A stretch of DNA of 64,000 bases from positions 806,001 to 870,000 of the forward strand of contig NZ_JBHJHP010000001.1 in NCBI RefSeq assembly GCF_042219855.1. Direction: 5' to 3'. Made by a program: the position numbers and the translations under genes. Position 1 is the first letter of the stretch. Each line of letters starts with the position of its first letter. Of the stretch, positions 9,104 to 17,554 are shown piece by piece. The notes below the pieces were generated by a model. The model searched no databases, was not told the origin of the DNA, and worked only from the letters and a program-made list of their open reading frames with translations. This stretch comes from JBHJHP01 sp042219855. GTDB lineage: Bacteria > Bacteroidota > Bacteroidia > Bacteroidales > UBA5342.

Positions 9104-10054
9104 TTAGCTGAAAAGAGAATCCACAAACTCACGCTTGCGGAAAACCTGAAGATCATCTATGCCTTCACCGATACCAATATATTTGACAGGTATCTTAAAC
9201 TGATCCGATACGCCGATCACAACACCACCTTTGGCAGTTCCATCCAGTTTTGTGATGGCCAGTGCATTAACTTCTGTTGCCAGGGTGAATTGTTTGGCCT
9301 GTTCAAAGGCATTTTGTCCGGTTGAACCGTCAAGAATGAGCAGAATTTCATGTGGCGCACCCGGAACAATGCGGTCCATCACCTTTTTCACCTTACTCAA
9401 CTCATTCATCAGGTTTATTTTATTATGCAAGCGGCCGGCTGTATCAATAATCACAACATCGGCATTCTGTTGTTTGGCAGACTGCAGGGTATCGAAAGCC
9501 ACTGAAGCAGGATCAGCACCCATATGTTGCCTGACGACAGGTACATCTACCCGTTCTCCCCAAATTACAAGCTGTTCTATTGCCGCTGCCCGAAATGTAT
9601 CCGCAGCACCTAAAATAACTTTCTTTCCCTGTTTTTTAAACTGATAAGCTAACTTCCCGATGGTTGTTGTTTTTCCAACACCATTTACACCAACCACCAT
9701 AATCACATATGGGTGATCGGACTCCGGAAGTTCAAACGCTTCACCGTCTCCTGTTTCATTTTCTGACAGTAAATCAGAAATTTCATCCCTCAGTATTTGA
9801 TTTAACTCATCAACGCCAAGGTATTTATCTTTTTGCACACGCGCCTCAATCCGTTCAATTATTTTAAGTGTTGTTTCCACCCCCACATCTGATGTAATCA
9901 ATACTTCCTCCAGATTATCAAGTACTTCATCATCCACCTTAGACTTTCCTGCTACAGCACGCGAAAGTTTTTTGAACACACTTTCCTTGGTTTTTTCCAA
10001 ACCTTTATCCAGCGTTTCCTTCTTTTCTTTAGAAAATAATCCGAACAGAGCCAT
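9104..10054 (-). CDS. ftsY: Signal recognition particle receptor FtsY
   Basis: A GTPase that receives the SRP-ribosome complex at the inner membrane for co-translational insertion. It has 316 residues, with a short N-terminal region and an N domain of about 20-100. The G domain shows a P-loop GVNGVGKTT (122-130), the DTAGRLHNK and TKLDGTAKGG motifs, and the closing GEGIDDL. The long acidic A domain of E. coli FtsY is missing, as is usual in Bacteroidota. It follows the ribosomal operon rpmB-rpmG-DUF4295 but is separated from it by an intrinsic terminator. Confidence 0.96.
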   Translation of the reverse strand: MALFGLFSKEKKETLDKGLEKTKESVFKKLSRAVAGKSKVDDEVLDNLEEVLITSDVGVETTLKIIERIEARVQKDKYLGVDELNQILRDEISDLLSENETGDGEAFELPESDHPYVIMVVGVNGVGKTTTIGKLAYQFKKQGKKVILGAADTFRAAAIEQLVIWGERVDVPVVRQHMGADPASVAFDTLQSAKQQNADVVIIDTAGRLHNKINLMNELSKVKKVMDRIVPGAPHEILLILDGSTGQNAFEQAKQFTLATEVNALAITKLDGTAKGGVVIGVSDQFKIPVKYIGIGEGIDDLQVFRKREFVDSLFS

Positions 10055-10090
10055 GTGAAATAGTTTACTGAATTATTGAAGCGTAAAAGT

Positions 10091-10118
10091 AAAAAAAAAC
10101 TTCCCTTTTTGGGGGAAG
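10091..10118 (-). terminator. Intrinsic terminator of the rpmB-rpmG operon
   Basis: On the minus strand CTTCCC pairs with GGGAAG around a short loop and is followed directly by ten T residues (the A run at 10091-10099). It lies between the DUF4295 gene and ftsY. Confidence 0.85.
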
Positions 10119-10143
10119 CTCTTTGTATTATTAAGAATAATAA

Positions 10144-10296
10144 TTATTTCTTAAAAAAATCCTTAACCAAGTCGTTAGGAACAATTTCTTCTTTGAAAGA
10201 ATAAGCTCCGGTTTTATCGGATTTTACCATTTTAATTACTTTGGCATGACCTTTACCGGCTCCTTTCTGTAACGATGCTACTGCTTTCTTAGCCAT
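10144..10296 (-). CDS. DUF4295 family small basic protein
   Basis: A 50-residue ORF found by reading the gap. It begins MAKKAVASLQKG and ends LVKDFFKK with a TAA stop at 10144. Small, lysine-rich and directly behind rpmG, it matches the DUF4295 proteins that occur at this place in Bacteroidota genomes. It is probably ribosome-associated; the function is unproven. The gap to rpmG is 7 bases. Confidence 0.88.
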   Translation of the reverse strand: MAKKAVASLQKGAGKGHAKVIKMVKSDKTGAYSFKEEIVPNDLVKDFFKK

Positions 10297-10303
10297 AACT
10301 CAA

Positions 10304-10486
10304 TTATTTTATTTCTTTATGAACAGTTACTTTTTTTAGGATTGGATTGTACTTTTTAAGTTCCATCCTCTCCGGAGTATTTTTACGGTTTTTTGTTGTA
10401 ATGTATCTTGAAGTTCCAGGCATACCGCTTTCTTTATGCTCAGTGCATTCAAGAATAACCTGTACTCTGTTTCCTTTCTTAGCCAT
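10304..10486 (-). CDS. rpmG: 50S ribosomal protein L33
   Basis: A 60-residue protein with the bL33 pattern (RVQVILECTEHKESG, SRYITTKNRKNTPERMELKKYNP). It lacks the zinc-ribbon cysteine pairs, so it is the C-minus, zinc-independent type. It lies 16 bases after rpmB and 7 bases before the DUF4295 gene. Confidence 0.97.
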   Translation of the reverse strand: MAKKGNRVQVILECTEHKESGMPGTSRYITTKNRKNTPERMELKKYNPILKKVTVHKEIK

Positions 10487-10502
10487 TGTTCTATCTCCTC
10501 AA

Positions 10503-10748
10503 TTAAATATTTTTAGCTACTAAACCTTTTTCTTTTGCTTCTTTCAGCGCTTTATTCAAACCAATTTTATTGATTGTGCGTAAACCTGAAGTAGAAACCC
10601 TTAAAGTGATCCAACGATCTTCTTCCGGGAGATAAAATCTTTTATTGATCAGGTTAATATCGAACCGTCTTTTAGTTCTTCTTTTAGAGTGTGAAACATT
10701 GTTTCCCACCTGTGCTTTCTTCCCTGTTATCTGACAAATCTTTGACAT
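10503..10748 (-). CDS. rpmB: 50S ribosomal protein L28
   Basis: An 81-residue bL28 protein with the signature ICQITGKKAQVGNNVSHSKRRTKR at the start and LRVSTSGLRTINKIG in the middle. It is the first gene of the rpmB-rpmG-DUF4295 operon. Confidence 0.97.
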   Translation of the reverse strand: MSKICQITGKKAQVGNNVSHSKRRTKRRFDINLINKRFYLPEEDRWITLRVSTSGLRTINKIGLNKALKEAKEKGLVAKNI

Positions 10749-10785
10749 TTCGCTATGCTTTTATATACGTTTTTCAAACAGTGCG

Positions 10786-10818
10786 CAAAATAAGCAATTA
10801 TTTTCGATATAAGCAAAA
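10786..10818 (-). promoter_or_regulatory. Putative promoter of rpmB operon
   Basis: On the minus strand a TTTTG (-33-like, complement of 10814-10818) is followed after 21 bases by TATTTTG (complement of 10786-10792), close to the Bacteroidota consensus TTTG / TAnnTTTG. The start codon is about 38 bases beyond. Call by pattern only. Confidence 0.4.
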
Positions 10819-10929
10819 TTTATTTTCCATAAAATTTAATGCTTTTACGCTTCATTTCAAGGGTTTAATCATTTTGATCACAATTTCTGCAGTCCGGAAT
10901 TGATAATCTAAAACAAAAACCGCACATAA

Positions 10930-11658
10930 TCATCTGTCCTTCAGCTCCTTTATCAACACATCGCATTCTCCGTCCAGAAGAGACTTAAACGTCTGTGCAT
11001 CCGCTGTCTTTCCCTCATAGAGGCCATAATGGAAAGGAATTGCAACCTTAGGTCCAATATCTTTTATAGCTTCAGCAGCTTCTTCCACACTGTTCATCGT
11101 ATAGGTCTGCCCCAGAGGCATAAAAGCAATATCACAATCTATGGATTGCATAGCAGGAATACGTTCCGTGTCTCCGGGATGGTATATCGAAAAACCATTG
11201 TATGATATGATGTAACCGACCCAATTATTGGCCTGCGGATGAAAACTGGTTTTGACCACATTATAAGCTGGAACAACTTTAACTCCAATACCATCCAGAT
11301 CAAATTCATCACCGGGTTTCACAAGAACAAGATTTTCAAAACCACCTTCTTTCAGCTTACTTTCGCATGTTTCAGGTGCTACAATCAACACGTTATTCCC
11401 GTTCAGCTTTGCAATTTCATTCACGTCCAGATGGTCGCCATGACTGTGTGTGATAAAAACAACATCAGGAGTATCATTACCGGGTAGCCTGAACGGATCA
11501 ACATACACCGTTTTATTGCCAAACGGGATTTTAATTGATGCCTGACCAAACCAGTCTATTTTTTTAGCAAAATCCATTGTCTCTTTTGCTGATTTCTGAC
11601 TAAAACCTGTCAAAGAAATCATTAGCATTAAGACAAAGCAAACAACTCTGTTGTTCAT
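10930..11658 (-). CDS. Secreted MBL-fold (UlaG-like) metal-dependent hydrolase
   Basis: A 242-residue protein with an N-terminal signal peptide (about residues 1-20, ending near TGFSQ). The metallo-beta-lactamase motif THSHGDHLD binds the metals, and later histidine motifs YHPGD and PFHYG complete the site. The fold class is UlaG-like. The substrate is unknown. Its start overlaps the hflC stop by 4 bases, so it is translationally coupled to hflKC. This linkage suggests an envelope role, but that is inference. Confidence 0.88.
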   Translation of the reverse strand: MNNRVVCFVLMLMISLTGFSQKSAKETMDFAKKIDWFGQASIKIPFGNKTVYVDPFRLPGNDTPDVVFITHSHGDHLDVNEIAKLNGNNVLIVAPETCESKLKEGGFENLVLVKPGDEFDLDGIGVKVVPAYNVVKTSFHPQANNWVGYIISYNGFSIYHPGDTERIPAMQSIDCDIAFMPLGQTYTMNSVEEAAEAIKDIGPKVAIPFHYGLYEGKTADAQTFKSLLDGECDVLIKELKDR

Positions 11659-12593
11659 TTCATACTTTTTAAATACTTGTATAACTCACTATCGGTAGAC
11701 AATATCACCGATGTTTCACCATCAAACGTCTTTTCGAACGTTTCCATAGACTTCATAAAAGCGTAGAGTTCACGTGAGCTGCTGTTTTTATTATAGGCTG
11801 TTGCATAGATTGCGGCTGCTTTGGCATCCGCCTTACCTTTTATTTCCTCGGCTTCCTTAAACGCTCCGGACTGTATGGTTTGCAGTTCCCTCTCCTTCTC
11901 TCCGTTTATCCGGGAGGCTTCTCCCTGACCTTCAGACCTGAATTTATCTGCAATCCTGTAGCGCTCACTTTTCATTCGCTCATATACCTGGGTTCTTACT
12001 TCTTCGTTGTAATTGATCCGCTTAAACCTGAAATCCAGAATTGCTATTCCAAGTTCGGTGGCCAGCTTATTTGCTTCCTGAAGGATCATTTTCTCAATCT
12101 TTTCTCTTCCTACAGTAATGTCCATCAATGAATCGCCAACGAGTTCCCCGATAATACCGGAAGACTGGGGCTTGCGATTACTGTTTCTTACGGCTTCTTC
12201 AATATTGTTTTTCGCGATATAGTCCCTGGTTTCACCATCCAGAATATCATCCAGCCGTGACTGAGCACTGCGTTCGTTATTGAAACGTTTAAAAAACTGC
12301 AACGGATCTGTTATCTGCCAGCGTGCATAGGTATCCACAAAAATATACTTCTTATCCTTGGTGGGAACCAGATCAGGATCACCATCCCATTCCAGAAAGC
12401 GCTTATCAAAATAATTAGCGGTCTGTATAAACGGCTTTTTAAATTTCAACCCGGGAGTCAGAACAGCTTCTCCAACCGGCTTCCCAAATTGCGTGATAAC
12501 AACCTGCTCGGATTCCTTAACGATATAAACACTTCCAGCAAGTAAAATCACTGCCACAATTAAAATTACGGATATAAATATTAGCTTTTTCAT
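11655..12593 (-). CDS. hflC: Protease modulator HflC (SPFH domain)
   Basis: A membrane-anchored SPFH/prohibitin-like protein that with HflK forms a cage around the FtsH protease. It has 312 residues, with an N-terminal membrane anchor (about 5-25), the HflC opening SEQVVITQFGKPVGE, an SPFH core, and a coiled-coil-rich part with GEASRINGEKERELQTI and KADAKAAAIYA. It ends in a short YKYLKSMK tail. It follows hflK after 6 bases. Confidence 0.95.
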   Translation of the reverse strand: MKKLIFISVILIVAVILLAGSVYIVKESEQVVITQFGKPVGEAVLTPGLKFKKPFIQTANYFDKRFLEWDGDPDLVPTKDKKYIFVDTYARWQITDPLQFFKRFNNERSAQSRLDDILDGETRDYIAKNNIEEAVRNSNRKPQSSGIIGELVGDSLMDITVGREKIEKMILQEANKLATELGIAILDFRFKRINYNEEVRTQVYERMKSERYRIADKFRSEGQGEASRINGEKERELQTIQSGAFKEAEEIKGKADAKAAAIYATAYNKNSSSRELYAFMKSMETFEKTFDGETSVILSTDSELYKYLKSMK

Positions 12594-12599
12594 GATTTC

Positions 12600-13589
12600 T
12601 TATTTTGCAGGTTGAGAGTTTGACATTTGCATCTGTAAGAGCGGAAGAACATTATTACCCTTATCATCAGTAATAATTTTCTTACCCAGTTTTGGAATCA
12701 CATTCTGCATGGTTTCCATGTAGATCCTGCGTTTTGTTACTTCGGGTGCTTTAATATACTCTGAATAAAGGGCATTGAAACGAGCCACATCACCCTGCGA
12801 ATTATTTACTCTTGCAGTGGCATAACCTTCTGCTTTCTGAATGGTCTCTTCGGCCTGCCCCTTAGCCTTAGGGATAACCTTATTATACTCTGACTTTGCC
12901 TGGTTAATCAGCGTTTCTTTTTCCTGCTGAGCTTCGTTTACTTCATTAAACGCATCTTTTACCGGTTCCGGTGGATTTACATCCTGTAAAACTACCTGAT
13001 CAATTTCAAATCCTAAAGCGTATTCTTTGCAAATTTGCTGAACAAGGGCTTCAACTTTACTCGAAATTTCTGTTCTACCTACAGTCAAAACCTCATTCAC
13101 CGTTCTGTCCCCGACTATCTGTCTCATTGCAGCCTCAGAAATATCCCGTAACGTGGTTTCCGGATTCCGGACTTTGAACAGATAATTGTAGGGATCATTA
13201 ATTCTGTACTGAACCACCCATTCCACATCGGCAAGATTAAGATCGCCGGTTAGCATCAGAGCCTCATCCCTCACACCAGATCTGGTATATGTCGATCTGA
13301 CATCGGCCTTTACGGTTCTGAACCCAAATTCCTGCTTTAACTGCCGTTCTACCGGTACCTTATACAGTTTATCAATAAGTGGGAGTTTTACATTCAAACC
13401 GGGTTCCACGGTTCGCTGGTATTTACCGAAACGAACGATTACACCAACTTCTTCGGTGTTAATCTGAAAAAATGTCCCAAAAAGAAGTATAAGCAATACT
13501 ATTGCTGCTACGCCATACTTTACTAACCTGAGTATGTTTTTAACATCCGGCTTCTGGGATCCTAAATCATTAAAGTTAATCTGTGCCAT
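12600..13589 (-). CDS. hflK: Protease modulator HflK (SPFH domain)
   Basis: The partner of HflC in the periplasm-facing FtsH-HflKC complex. It has 329 residues, with a cytoplasmic N-terminus, one transmembrane segment at about 27-47, the SPFH domain opening FQINTEEVGVIVRFGKYQRTVEPGLN, the QDVNPPEPVKDAFNEVN motif, and a coiled-coil region with NQAKSEYNKVIPKAKG. It is the first gene of hflK-hflC-MBL hydrolase. The glycine-rich N-terminal stretch found in E. coli HflK is absent. Confidence 0.95.
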   Translation of the reverse strand: MAQINFNDLGSQKPDVKNILRLVKYGVAAIVLLILLFGTFFQINTEEVGVIVRFGKYQRTVEPGLNVKLPLIDKLYKVPVERQLKQEFGFRTVKADVRSTYTRSGVRDEALMLTGDLNLADVEWVVQYRINDPYNYLFKVRNPETTLRDISEAAMRQIVGDRTVNEVLTVGRTEISSKVEALVQQICKEYALGFEIDQVVLQDVNPPEPVKDAFNEVNEAQQEKETLINQAKSEYNKVIPKAKGQAEETIQKAEGYATARVNNSQGDVARFNALYSEYIKAPEVTKRRIYMETMQNVIPKLGKKIITDDKGNNVLPLLQMQMSNSQPAK

Positions 13590-13789
13590 AAAATTTATTT
13601 TCCTGTGATAGTGTGATATTTTAATTTATTATTTGCTTAAAACAAAGGATTGATACTTTAGCTTTATTCGGTAGAATTAGAAAACGGATGCATTTCTTTT
13701 CCTTTTTCAGCAGCCTGTCATCCTACCTCCGCCATACTAAAAATATATTTAAAAACGCTTAATCAGTTTTTTGGGTTTTATGCGTTAAA

Positions 13790-14182
13790 TCACCGTTCCT
13801 GCAACACAGCAACAGCATCTACCTCCACAAGTACACCTAACGGCAGGGTTTTAACAGCTACAGTAGCTCTTGCCGGAGCTGTGGATTCATCAAAAAAGGA
13901 TGCATAAACCATATTGAAAGCTTTAAAGTTATCCATATCTGATAAATAACAGGTCGTCTTAACCACATCATCAAATCCGGCTCCTGCCTCCTTCAGTACC
14001 TGACCCAAATTAGTCATAACCTGCCTGGTTTGATCTTCTATGCCACCTTCCACAACAGTCATTGATTCCGGATGAAGACCGATTTGTCCGGAAGTAAATA
14101 TCATACCACCAACTTTAACAGCCTGAGAATAAGGCCCTATTGCTTTGGGGGCCTGCGATGTTGAAATAATCTCTTTATTCAT
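13790..14182 (-). CDS. ridA: RidA family reactive intermediate/imine deaminase
   Basis: A 130-residue cytoplasmic protein that hydrolyses the reactive 2-aminoacrylate and related enamines/imines to ketoacids and ammonia. Family marks are APKAIGPYSQAV near the start, SGQIGLHP, and the catalytic arginine at residue 105 in APARATVAV, followed by LVEVDAVA. The length and arginine fit the RidA clade. It stands alone, about 115 bases past the alcohol dehydrogenase stop. Confidence 0.93.
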   Translation of the reverse strand: MNKEIISTSQAPKAIGPYSQAVKVGGMIFTSGQIGLHPESMTVVEGGIEDQTRQVMTNLGQVLKEAGAGFDDVVKTTCYLSDMDNFKAFNMVYASFFDESTAPARATVAVKTLPLGVLVEVDAVAVLQER

Positions 14183-14296
14183 AAAAACTCAATTGGGGTT
14201 CCAAGGTAGTGAAATTTAAGGGATTTAACTTAAAAAACAATACGATGATTTAATTGAACGACACGGATTATTAAGATACAGGCAGTACAATTGAAA

Positions 14297-15328
14297 TTAC
14301 CCGGATACGGACAACACTTTAGCTCCCTTAATCTTTTGGCGTTTAATCTCCAGTAATGCTTCATTAGCCTTATCAAAAGGATATACCGTAACTTCTGCTT
14401 TAAGTGGTATATCTGCTGCTATATCTAAAATTGCTTCCAGATCCGATCCTGCCACATTCGCAACGGATTTAATTTCTTTTTCCATCCATAAATGTTTCTC
14501 ATAGCTTATCTTTCCCATCAGATCAATATCGTGATCCTCCTTTCTAATAGCATTTATTACCAGCCTTCCACCCGGTCTGAGGCATTCAAGTGCGGATATC
14601 ACCGGTTTCCAGACCGGTGTAGTGTCGATAATAGCGTGCAGCTGCTCCAGAGGCTTATCCGAAGTATTTCCGGCCCATTTACAGCCAAGATCAAGCGCAA
14701 ATTTTCGTTCCTCAGGATTACGGGCAAAAACAAATACATCAGAATCAGGATATTGATGCAGAATCATTTTTAATACTAGATGAGCAGAAGCCCCAAAACC
14801 GGTTAATCCAATCCTGTTTCCATTGCTGATTTTACTCAATGCCACAGATCGAAAGCCAATGGCCCCGGCACACAGTAGTGGCGCAGCCTCACTGTCTGAG
14901 AGCATATCAGGGATTTTATGAACACTTTGTTCAGGCACTTTCATATATTCTGCATATCCTCCATTCCGGTCGCGACCTGTTGCCAAAAAATCTTTACACA
15001 GGTTCTCATTTCCCGATTTGCAGTATTCACAGTGTCCGCAGGCCGAATAAATCCAACCTACACCTACCCTGTCACCTAACTTAATATCTTTACGTATACC
15101 CCGGTGTTTTTCTATTATGCCTACAACCTGATGCCCCGGAACAACGGGTAAATCGGGAGGAGCAGTCCGCCCTTCTATTTCATCCAGTTCTGTATGGCAA
15201 ATTCCGCATACCTTTACTTTTAACAACACCTCTCCTTTATCAGGTTCCGGCCTGGGGAGTTCTTTCATCGTCAGCGGAACATCATCTCCAGACAGATCTG
15301 TGATTTTATCAATTACCCAGGCTTTCAT
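14297..15328 (-). CDS. Zinc-dependent alcohol dehydrogenase
   Basis: A medium-chain NAD(P)-dependent dehydrogenase of about 343 residues. The catalytic zinc site shows CGICHTE and GHQVVG, and the structural zinc site shows the four-cysteine pattern CGHCEYCKSGNENLC. The nucleotide-binding region carries GLTGFGASAH rather than a strict GxGxxG. The sequence resembles the AdhA/CAD2-like clade. The start chosen is the methionine of MKAWVID at 15328, where the family normally begins. An ATG seven codons upstream (15349) is also open. The true substrate cannot be read from the sequence. Confidence 0.9.
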   Translation of the reverse strand: MKAWVIDKITDLSGDDVPLTMKELPRPEPDKGEVLLKVKVCGICHTELDEIEGRTAPPDLPVVPGHQVVGIIEKHRGIRKDIKLGDRVGVGWIYSACGHCEYCKSGNENLCKDFLATGRDRNGGYAEYMKVPEQSVHKIPDMLSDSEAAPLLCAGAIGFRSVALSKISNGNRIGLTGFGASAHLVLKMILHQYPDSDVFVFARNPEERKFALDLGCKWAGNTSDKPLEQLHAIIDTTPVWKPVISALECLRPGGRLVINAIRKEDHDIDLMGKISYEKHLWMEKEIKSVANVAGSDLEAILDIAADIPLKAEVTVYPFDKANEALLEIKRQKIKGAKVLSVSG

Positions 15329-15459
15329 ATATTGGATTTTAAGAGACATAAAATGTAATGTACTGTAGAAGCTATGCTTTAAATTTAAAGATAATATCAG
15401 TAGAAATCAAAAATGTGTTTTCAGATATAACAATTCTTAAAATATTATAAAAACTAATT

Positions 15460-15477
15460 TATATCGTGCGCGATATA
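15460..15477 (+). promoter_or_regulatory. Palindromic operator candidate 1 upstream of gpx
   Basis: TATATCGTGCGCGATATA is an inverted repeat with 8 of 9 half-site bases matching. It lies 51 bases before the peroxidase start, about where the -33 element would be. A MarR/OhrR-type regulator is encoded just downstream, and such dimers bind palindromes of this size. Confidence 0.6.
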
Positions 15478-15488
15478 TAATTATGTCT

Positions 15489-15512
15489 TACATTTGTGTC
15501 GCAAACGATACA
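15489..15512 (+). promoter_or_regulatory. -7 box and second operator-like palindrome of gpx
   Basis: TACATTTG at 15489-15496 matches the Bacteroidota -7 consensus TAnnTTTG. It overlaps a second, weaker palindrome at 15495-15512 (TGTGTCGCAAACGATACA), which shares the TCG...CGATA core with the upstream site 35 bases away. A repressor on both would cover the promoter. Confidence 0.5.
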
Positions 15513-15528
15513 ATAAAACATACTTAAA

Positions 15529-16011
15529 ATGGACGCACAATTTTATGATTTTAAGGCTAAAAGCCTTCAGGGAAAAGAGATAACGATGGACAGTTACAAG
15601 GGAAAGACGGTATTAGTTGTCAATACAGCCAGTAAATGCGGGTTCACCCCACAGTTTGAAGGTCTGGAAAAAATGTATGAAAAGTACCGGGAGCAGGGGC
15701 TGGTTATTCTGGGTTTCCCTTGTAACCAGTTTGCAAATCAGGAACCGGGAGACGAGCAATCCATAGCTGAAGGATGCATGGTGAATTATGGGGTAACCTT
15801 TCCAATGTTTTCTAAAATTGATGTCAATGGAGAAAACGCACATCCATTATATAAATATTTGAAATCTGAGTTGGGCAGTGTTCTTGGAAGTAAAATAAAA
15901 TGGAATTTTACGAAGTTCCTGATTGATAAGGATGGAAAGCCGGTTAAACGATTTGCGCCGGTAACCAAACCGGAAAAGATAGAGCCCTACATAGAAAAGA
16001 TGCTGAAATAA
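15529..16011 (+). CDS. Glutathione peroxidase (thioredoxin-dependent Cys-GPx type)
   Basis: A 160-residue cytoplasmic peroxidase that reduces hydrogen peroxide and organic hydroperoxides. The peroxidatic cysteine is C37 in NTASKCGFTPQ. The second conserved block GFPCNQFANQEPG holds C65 and the tetrad Gln71, and WNFTKFLI supplies the conserved Trp and Asn. Cys-type bacterial GPx enzymes usually use thioredoxin as reductant. There is no signal peptide. It is followed by an OhrR-like regulator on the same strand and preceded by two palindromes, which makes peroxide-responsive control likely. Confidence 0.94.
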   Translation: MDAQFYDFKAKSLQGKEITMDSYKGKTVLVVNTASKCGFTPQFEGLEKMYEKYREQGLVILGFPCNQFANQEPGDEQSIAEGCMVNYGVTFPMFSKIDVNGENAHPLYKYLKSELGSVLGSKIKWNFTKFLIDKDGKPVKRFAPVTKPEKIEPYIEKMLK

Positions 16012-16027
16012 AAGTTATTTCAGCATC
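15999..16027 (+). other. Perfect 13-bp stem-loop over the gpx stop codon
   Basis: GATGCTGAAATAA pairs perfectly with TTATTTCAGCATC around the 3-nt loop AAG. The left arm contains the last codons and stop of gpx. No T tract follows on the plus strand, so it is not a standard terminator. It could protect the gpx message or reduce read-through into ohrR. Confidence 0.6.
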
Positions 16028-16084
16028 TGGTCATGAATTTCGGTTTAAACCAATATTTTTGCAGACTCAATATCCGGATGTGAT

Positions 16085-16549
16085 ATGAAATACGAACAGC
16101 TAAAACTAAGTAACCAGATTTGTTTCCCGGTGTATGCCGCATCAAGGCTTATCATCAGGGAATACCAGCCATACCTGGACAAGCTTGGTATTACGTACCC
16201 ACAATATCTTGTTCTAATGATATTGTGGGAACAGGATGGAGTAACGGTTAACGAGATTGGTTCAAAGCTTATATTGAACACCAATACGGTAACACCCCTG
16301 CTGAAACGTATGGAAGTAATGGGACTGTTGTCCCGTGAAAAATCGACATCAGATGAACGAAAGGTGATTGTTAAACTAACATCCAAAGGTAAGTCAATGA
16401 TGGAAGCAGCTTCAGAGATTCCTGAGAAGCTTGTGTCGAATACCGACATCTCCACCATGGATATTGAGGATCTCATTGATCTCAAAAATAAACTATACGA
16501 AGTGATTGATGTACTTTCTAAAAAACAACCATTAAATGCAAGACACTAA
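16085..16549 (+). CDS. ohrR: MarR/OhrR-family redox-sensing transcriptional regulator
   Basis: A 154-residue winged-helix repressor. The opening LSNQICFPVYAASRLIIREYQPYLDKLGITYPQY aligns by eye with Bacillus OhrR, and C13 sits where the peroxide-sensing cysteine of OhrR is. The recognition helix region NTNTVTPLLKRMEVMGLL and the wing with DERKVIVKLT follow. OhrR proteins leave DNA when the cysteine is oxidised by organic peroxides. Its own -7-like box TATTTTTG lies at 16054-16061. It most likely controls gpx and itself. The usual partner ohr is not in the window. Confidence 0.9.
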   Translation: MKYEQLKLSNQICFPVYAASRLIIREYQPYLDKLGITYPQYLVLMILWEQDGVTVNEIGSKLILNTNTVTPLLKRMEVMGLLSREKSTSDERKVIVKLTSKGKSMMEAASEIPEKLVSNTDISTMDIEDLIDLKNKLYEVIDVLSKKQPLNARH

Positions 16550-16808
16550 CTATTCTATTCTCTTTTTACTGGCGCTGGTAGTATTTATTATTAATCTCCC
16601 GTTTGGCTTCTGGCGCGGAAAGACAAAAAAATTTTCTTTTAAATGGTTTCTGTTTATCCATCTTCCCATTCCGGCGATTATTTTATTAAGAATTTACAGT
16701 GGCGTAGGTTTTGCATTTATAACTTATCCTGTGCTTTTGACATCCTTTTTTATGGGGCAGTTTGTCGGACGGAAGTATATTACAAGCCTTATTTCCTGCA
16801 AAAAATAG
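16536..16808 (+). CDS. Small hypothetical membrane protein
   Basis: 90 residues with three hydrophobic segments (about 8-24, 36-52 and 58-78), separated by basic stretches (WRGKTKKFSFK, GRKYI). I recognise no named family. The start lies inside the last 14 bases of ohrR in another frame, which suggests coupled translation and a place in the same regulon. It converges with marC, leaving 8 bases between the stops. Confidence 0.75.
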   Translation: MQDTNYSILFLLALVVFIINLPFGFWRGKTKKFSFKWFLFIHLPIPAIILLRIYSGVGFAFITYPVLLTSFFMGQFVGRKYITSLISCKK

Positions 16809-16816
16809 GTTTATTT

Positions 16817-17428
16817 CTAAATTTGTCTGACAAATTCACCGACACCGGTGAGCACCATTTGAACACCTATGGTTGCCACAATAAGCCCGAATATCCGGAT
16901 CAGTGAATTCATAAGGTTGAGTTTATTCAGTCCGTTACCTATTTTACGTGCATATTGCATAAAGAAGAAGTTTATAAATAATGCTGCGATAATTGAAACC
17001 ACAGTGACAGTATAGCCGTAATGTGCGGGGAATGTTACAGCTGCGGTTATGGTTGCCGGACCCGCGATCATAGGGATTGCTATCGGAACAGCGGTAATGT
17101 CTTTAACAGATATGTTTTTATCCAGTTTTATAAACTCGCCACGCTGTAAGCCCTGAATACCATTATAAAACAACACAACGCCACAGGTAACCTGAAATGC
17201 ATAAAGCTGGATATGGAACACATAATTAAACACAAATTGTCCCAAAGCCAGAAAAAACAAGAGAATGACCATAGCTGTTATGGTTGATTTTACAGCTATG
17301 TATTTTATGGACTGATGATCGAACTGGTTTTGAAGCGTATTAATCACAAATACCTTGTGTACCGGATTGACTAAGGCAAAAAATGCTACAAAACAACTTA
17401 AAAAGAGATTAAGGCTAAATCCGTCCAT
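16817..17428 (-). CDS. MarC family integral membrane protein
   Basis: 203 residues with about six membrane segments and the MarC/UPF0056 marks: ALVNPVHKVFV near the start, AVPIAIPMIAGPATIT in the middle, and RIFGLIVATIGVQMVLTGVGEF at the end. The physiological role of MarC proteins is not settled; the name comes from the mar locus, but no drug export has been shown. It is a single gene with no obvious operon partner. Confidence 0.92.
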   Translation of the reverse strand: MDGFSLNLFLSCFVAFFALVNPVHKVFVINTLQNQFDHQSIKYIAVKSTITAMVILLFFLALGQFVFNYVFHIQLYAFQVTCGVVLFYNGIQGLQRGEFIKLDKNISVKDITAVPIAIPMIAGPATITAAVTFPAHYGYTVTVVSIIAALFINFFFMQYARKIGNGLNKLNLMNSLIRIFGLIVATIGVQMVLTGVGEFVRQI

Positions 17429-17554
17429 CGCAAATTACTTTTGTTTTCATTCCTGTAGAGTGACACTTTTACATCCGGAAATGACATACAAATTTTATGT
17501 TATTTTGCGATAATTCCTAAAAGCAGATGTTATAAATTTTTAAATCCAAAAGAA

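Noticed and set aside
15999..16027. Rho-independent terminator of gpx
   Set aside because: The hairpin is perfect, but no T tract follows on the plus strand.
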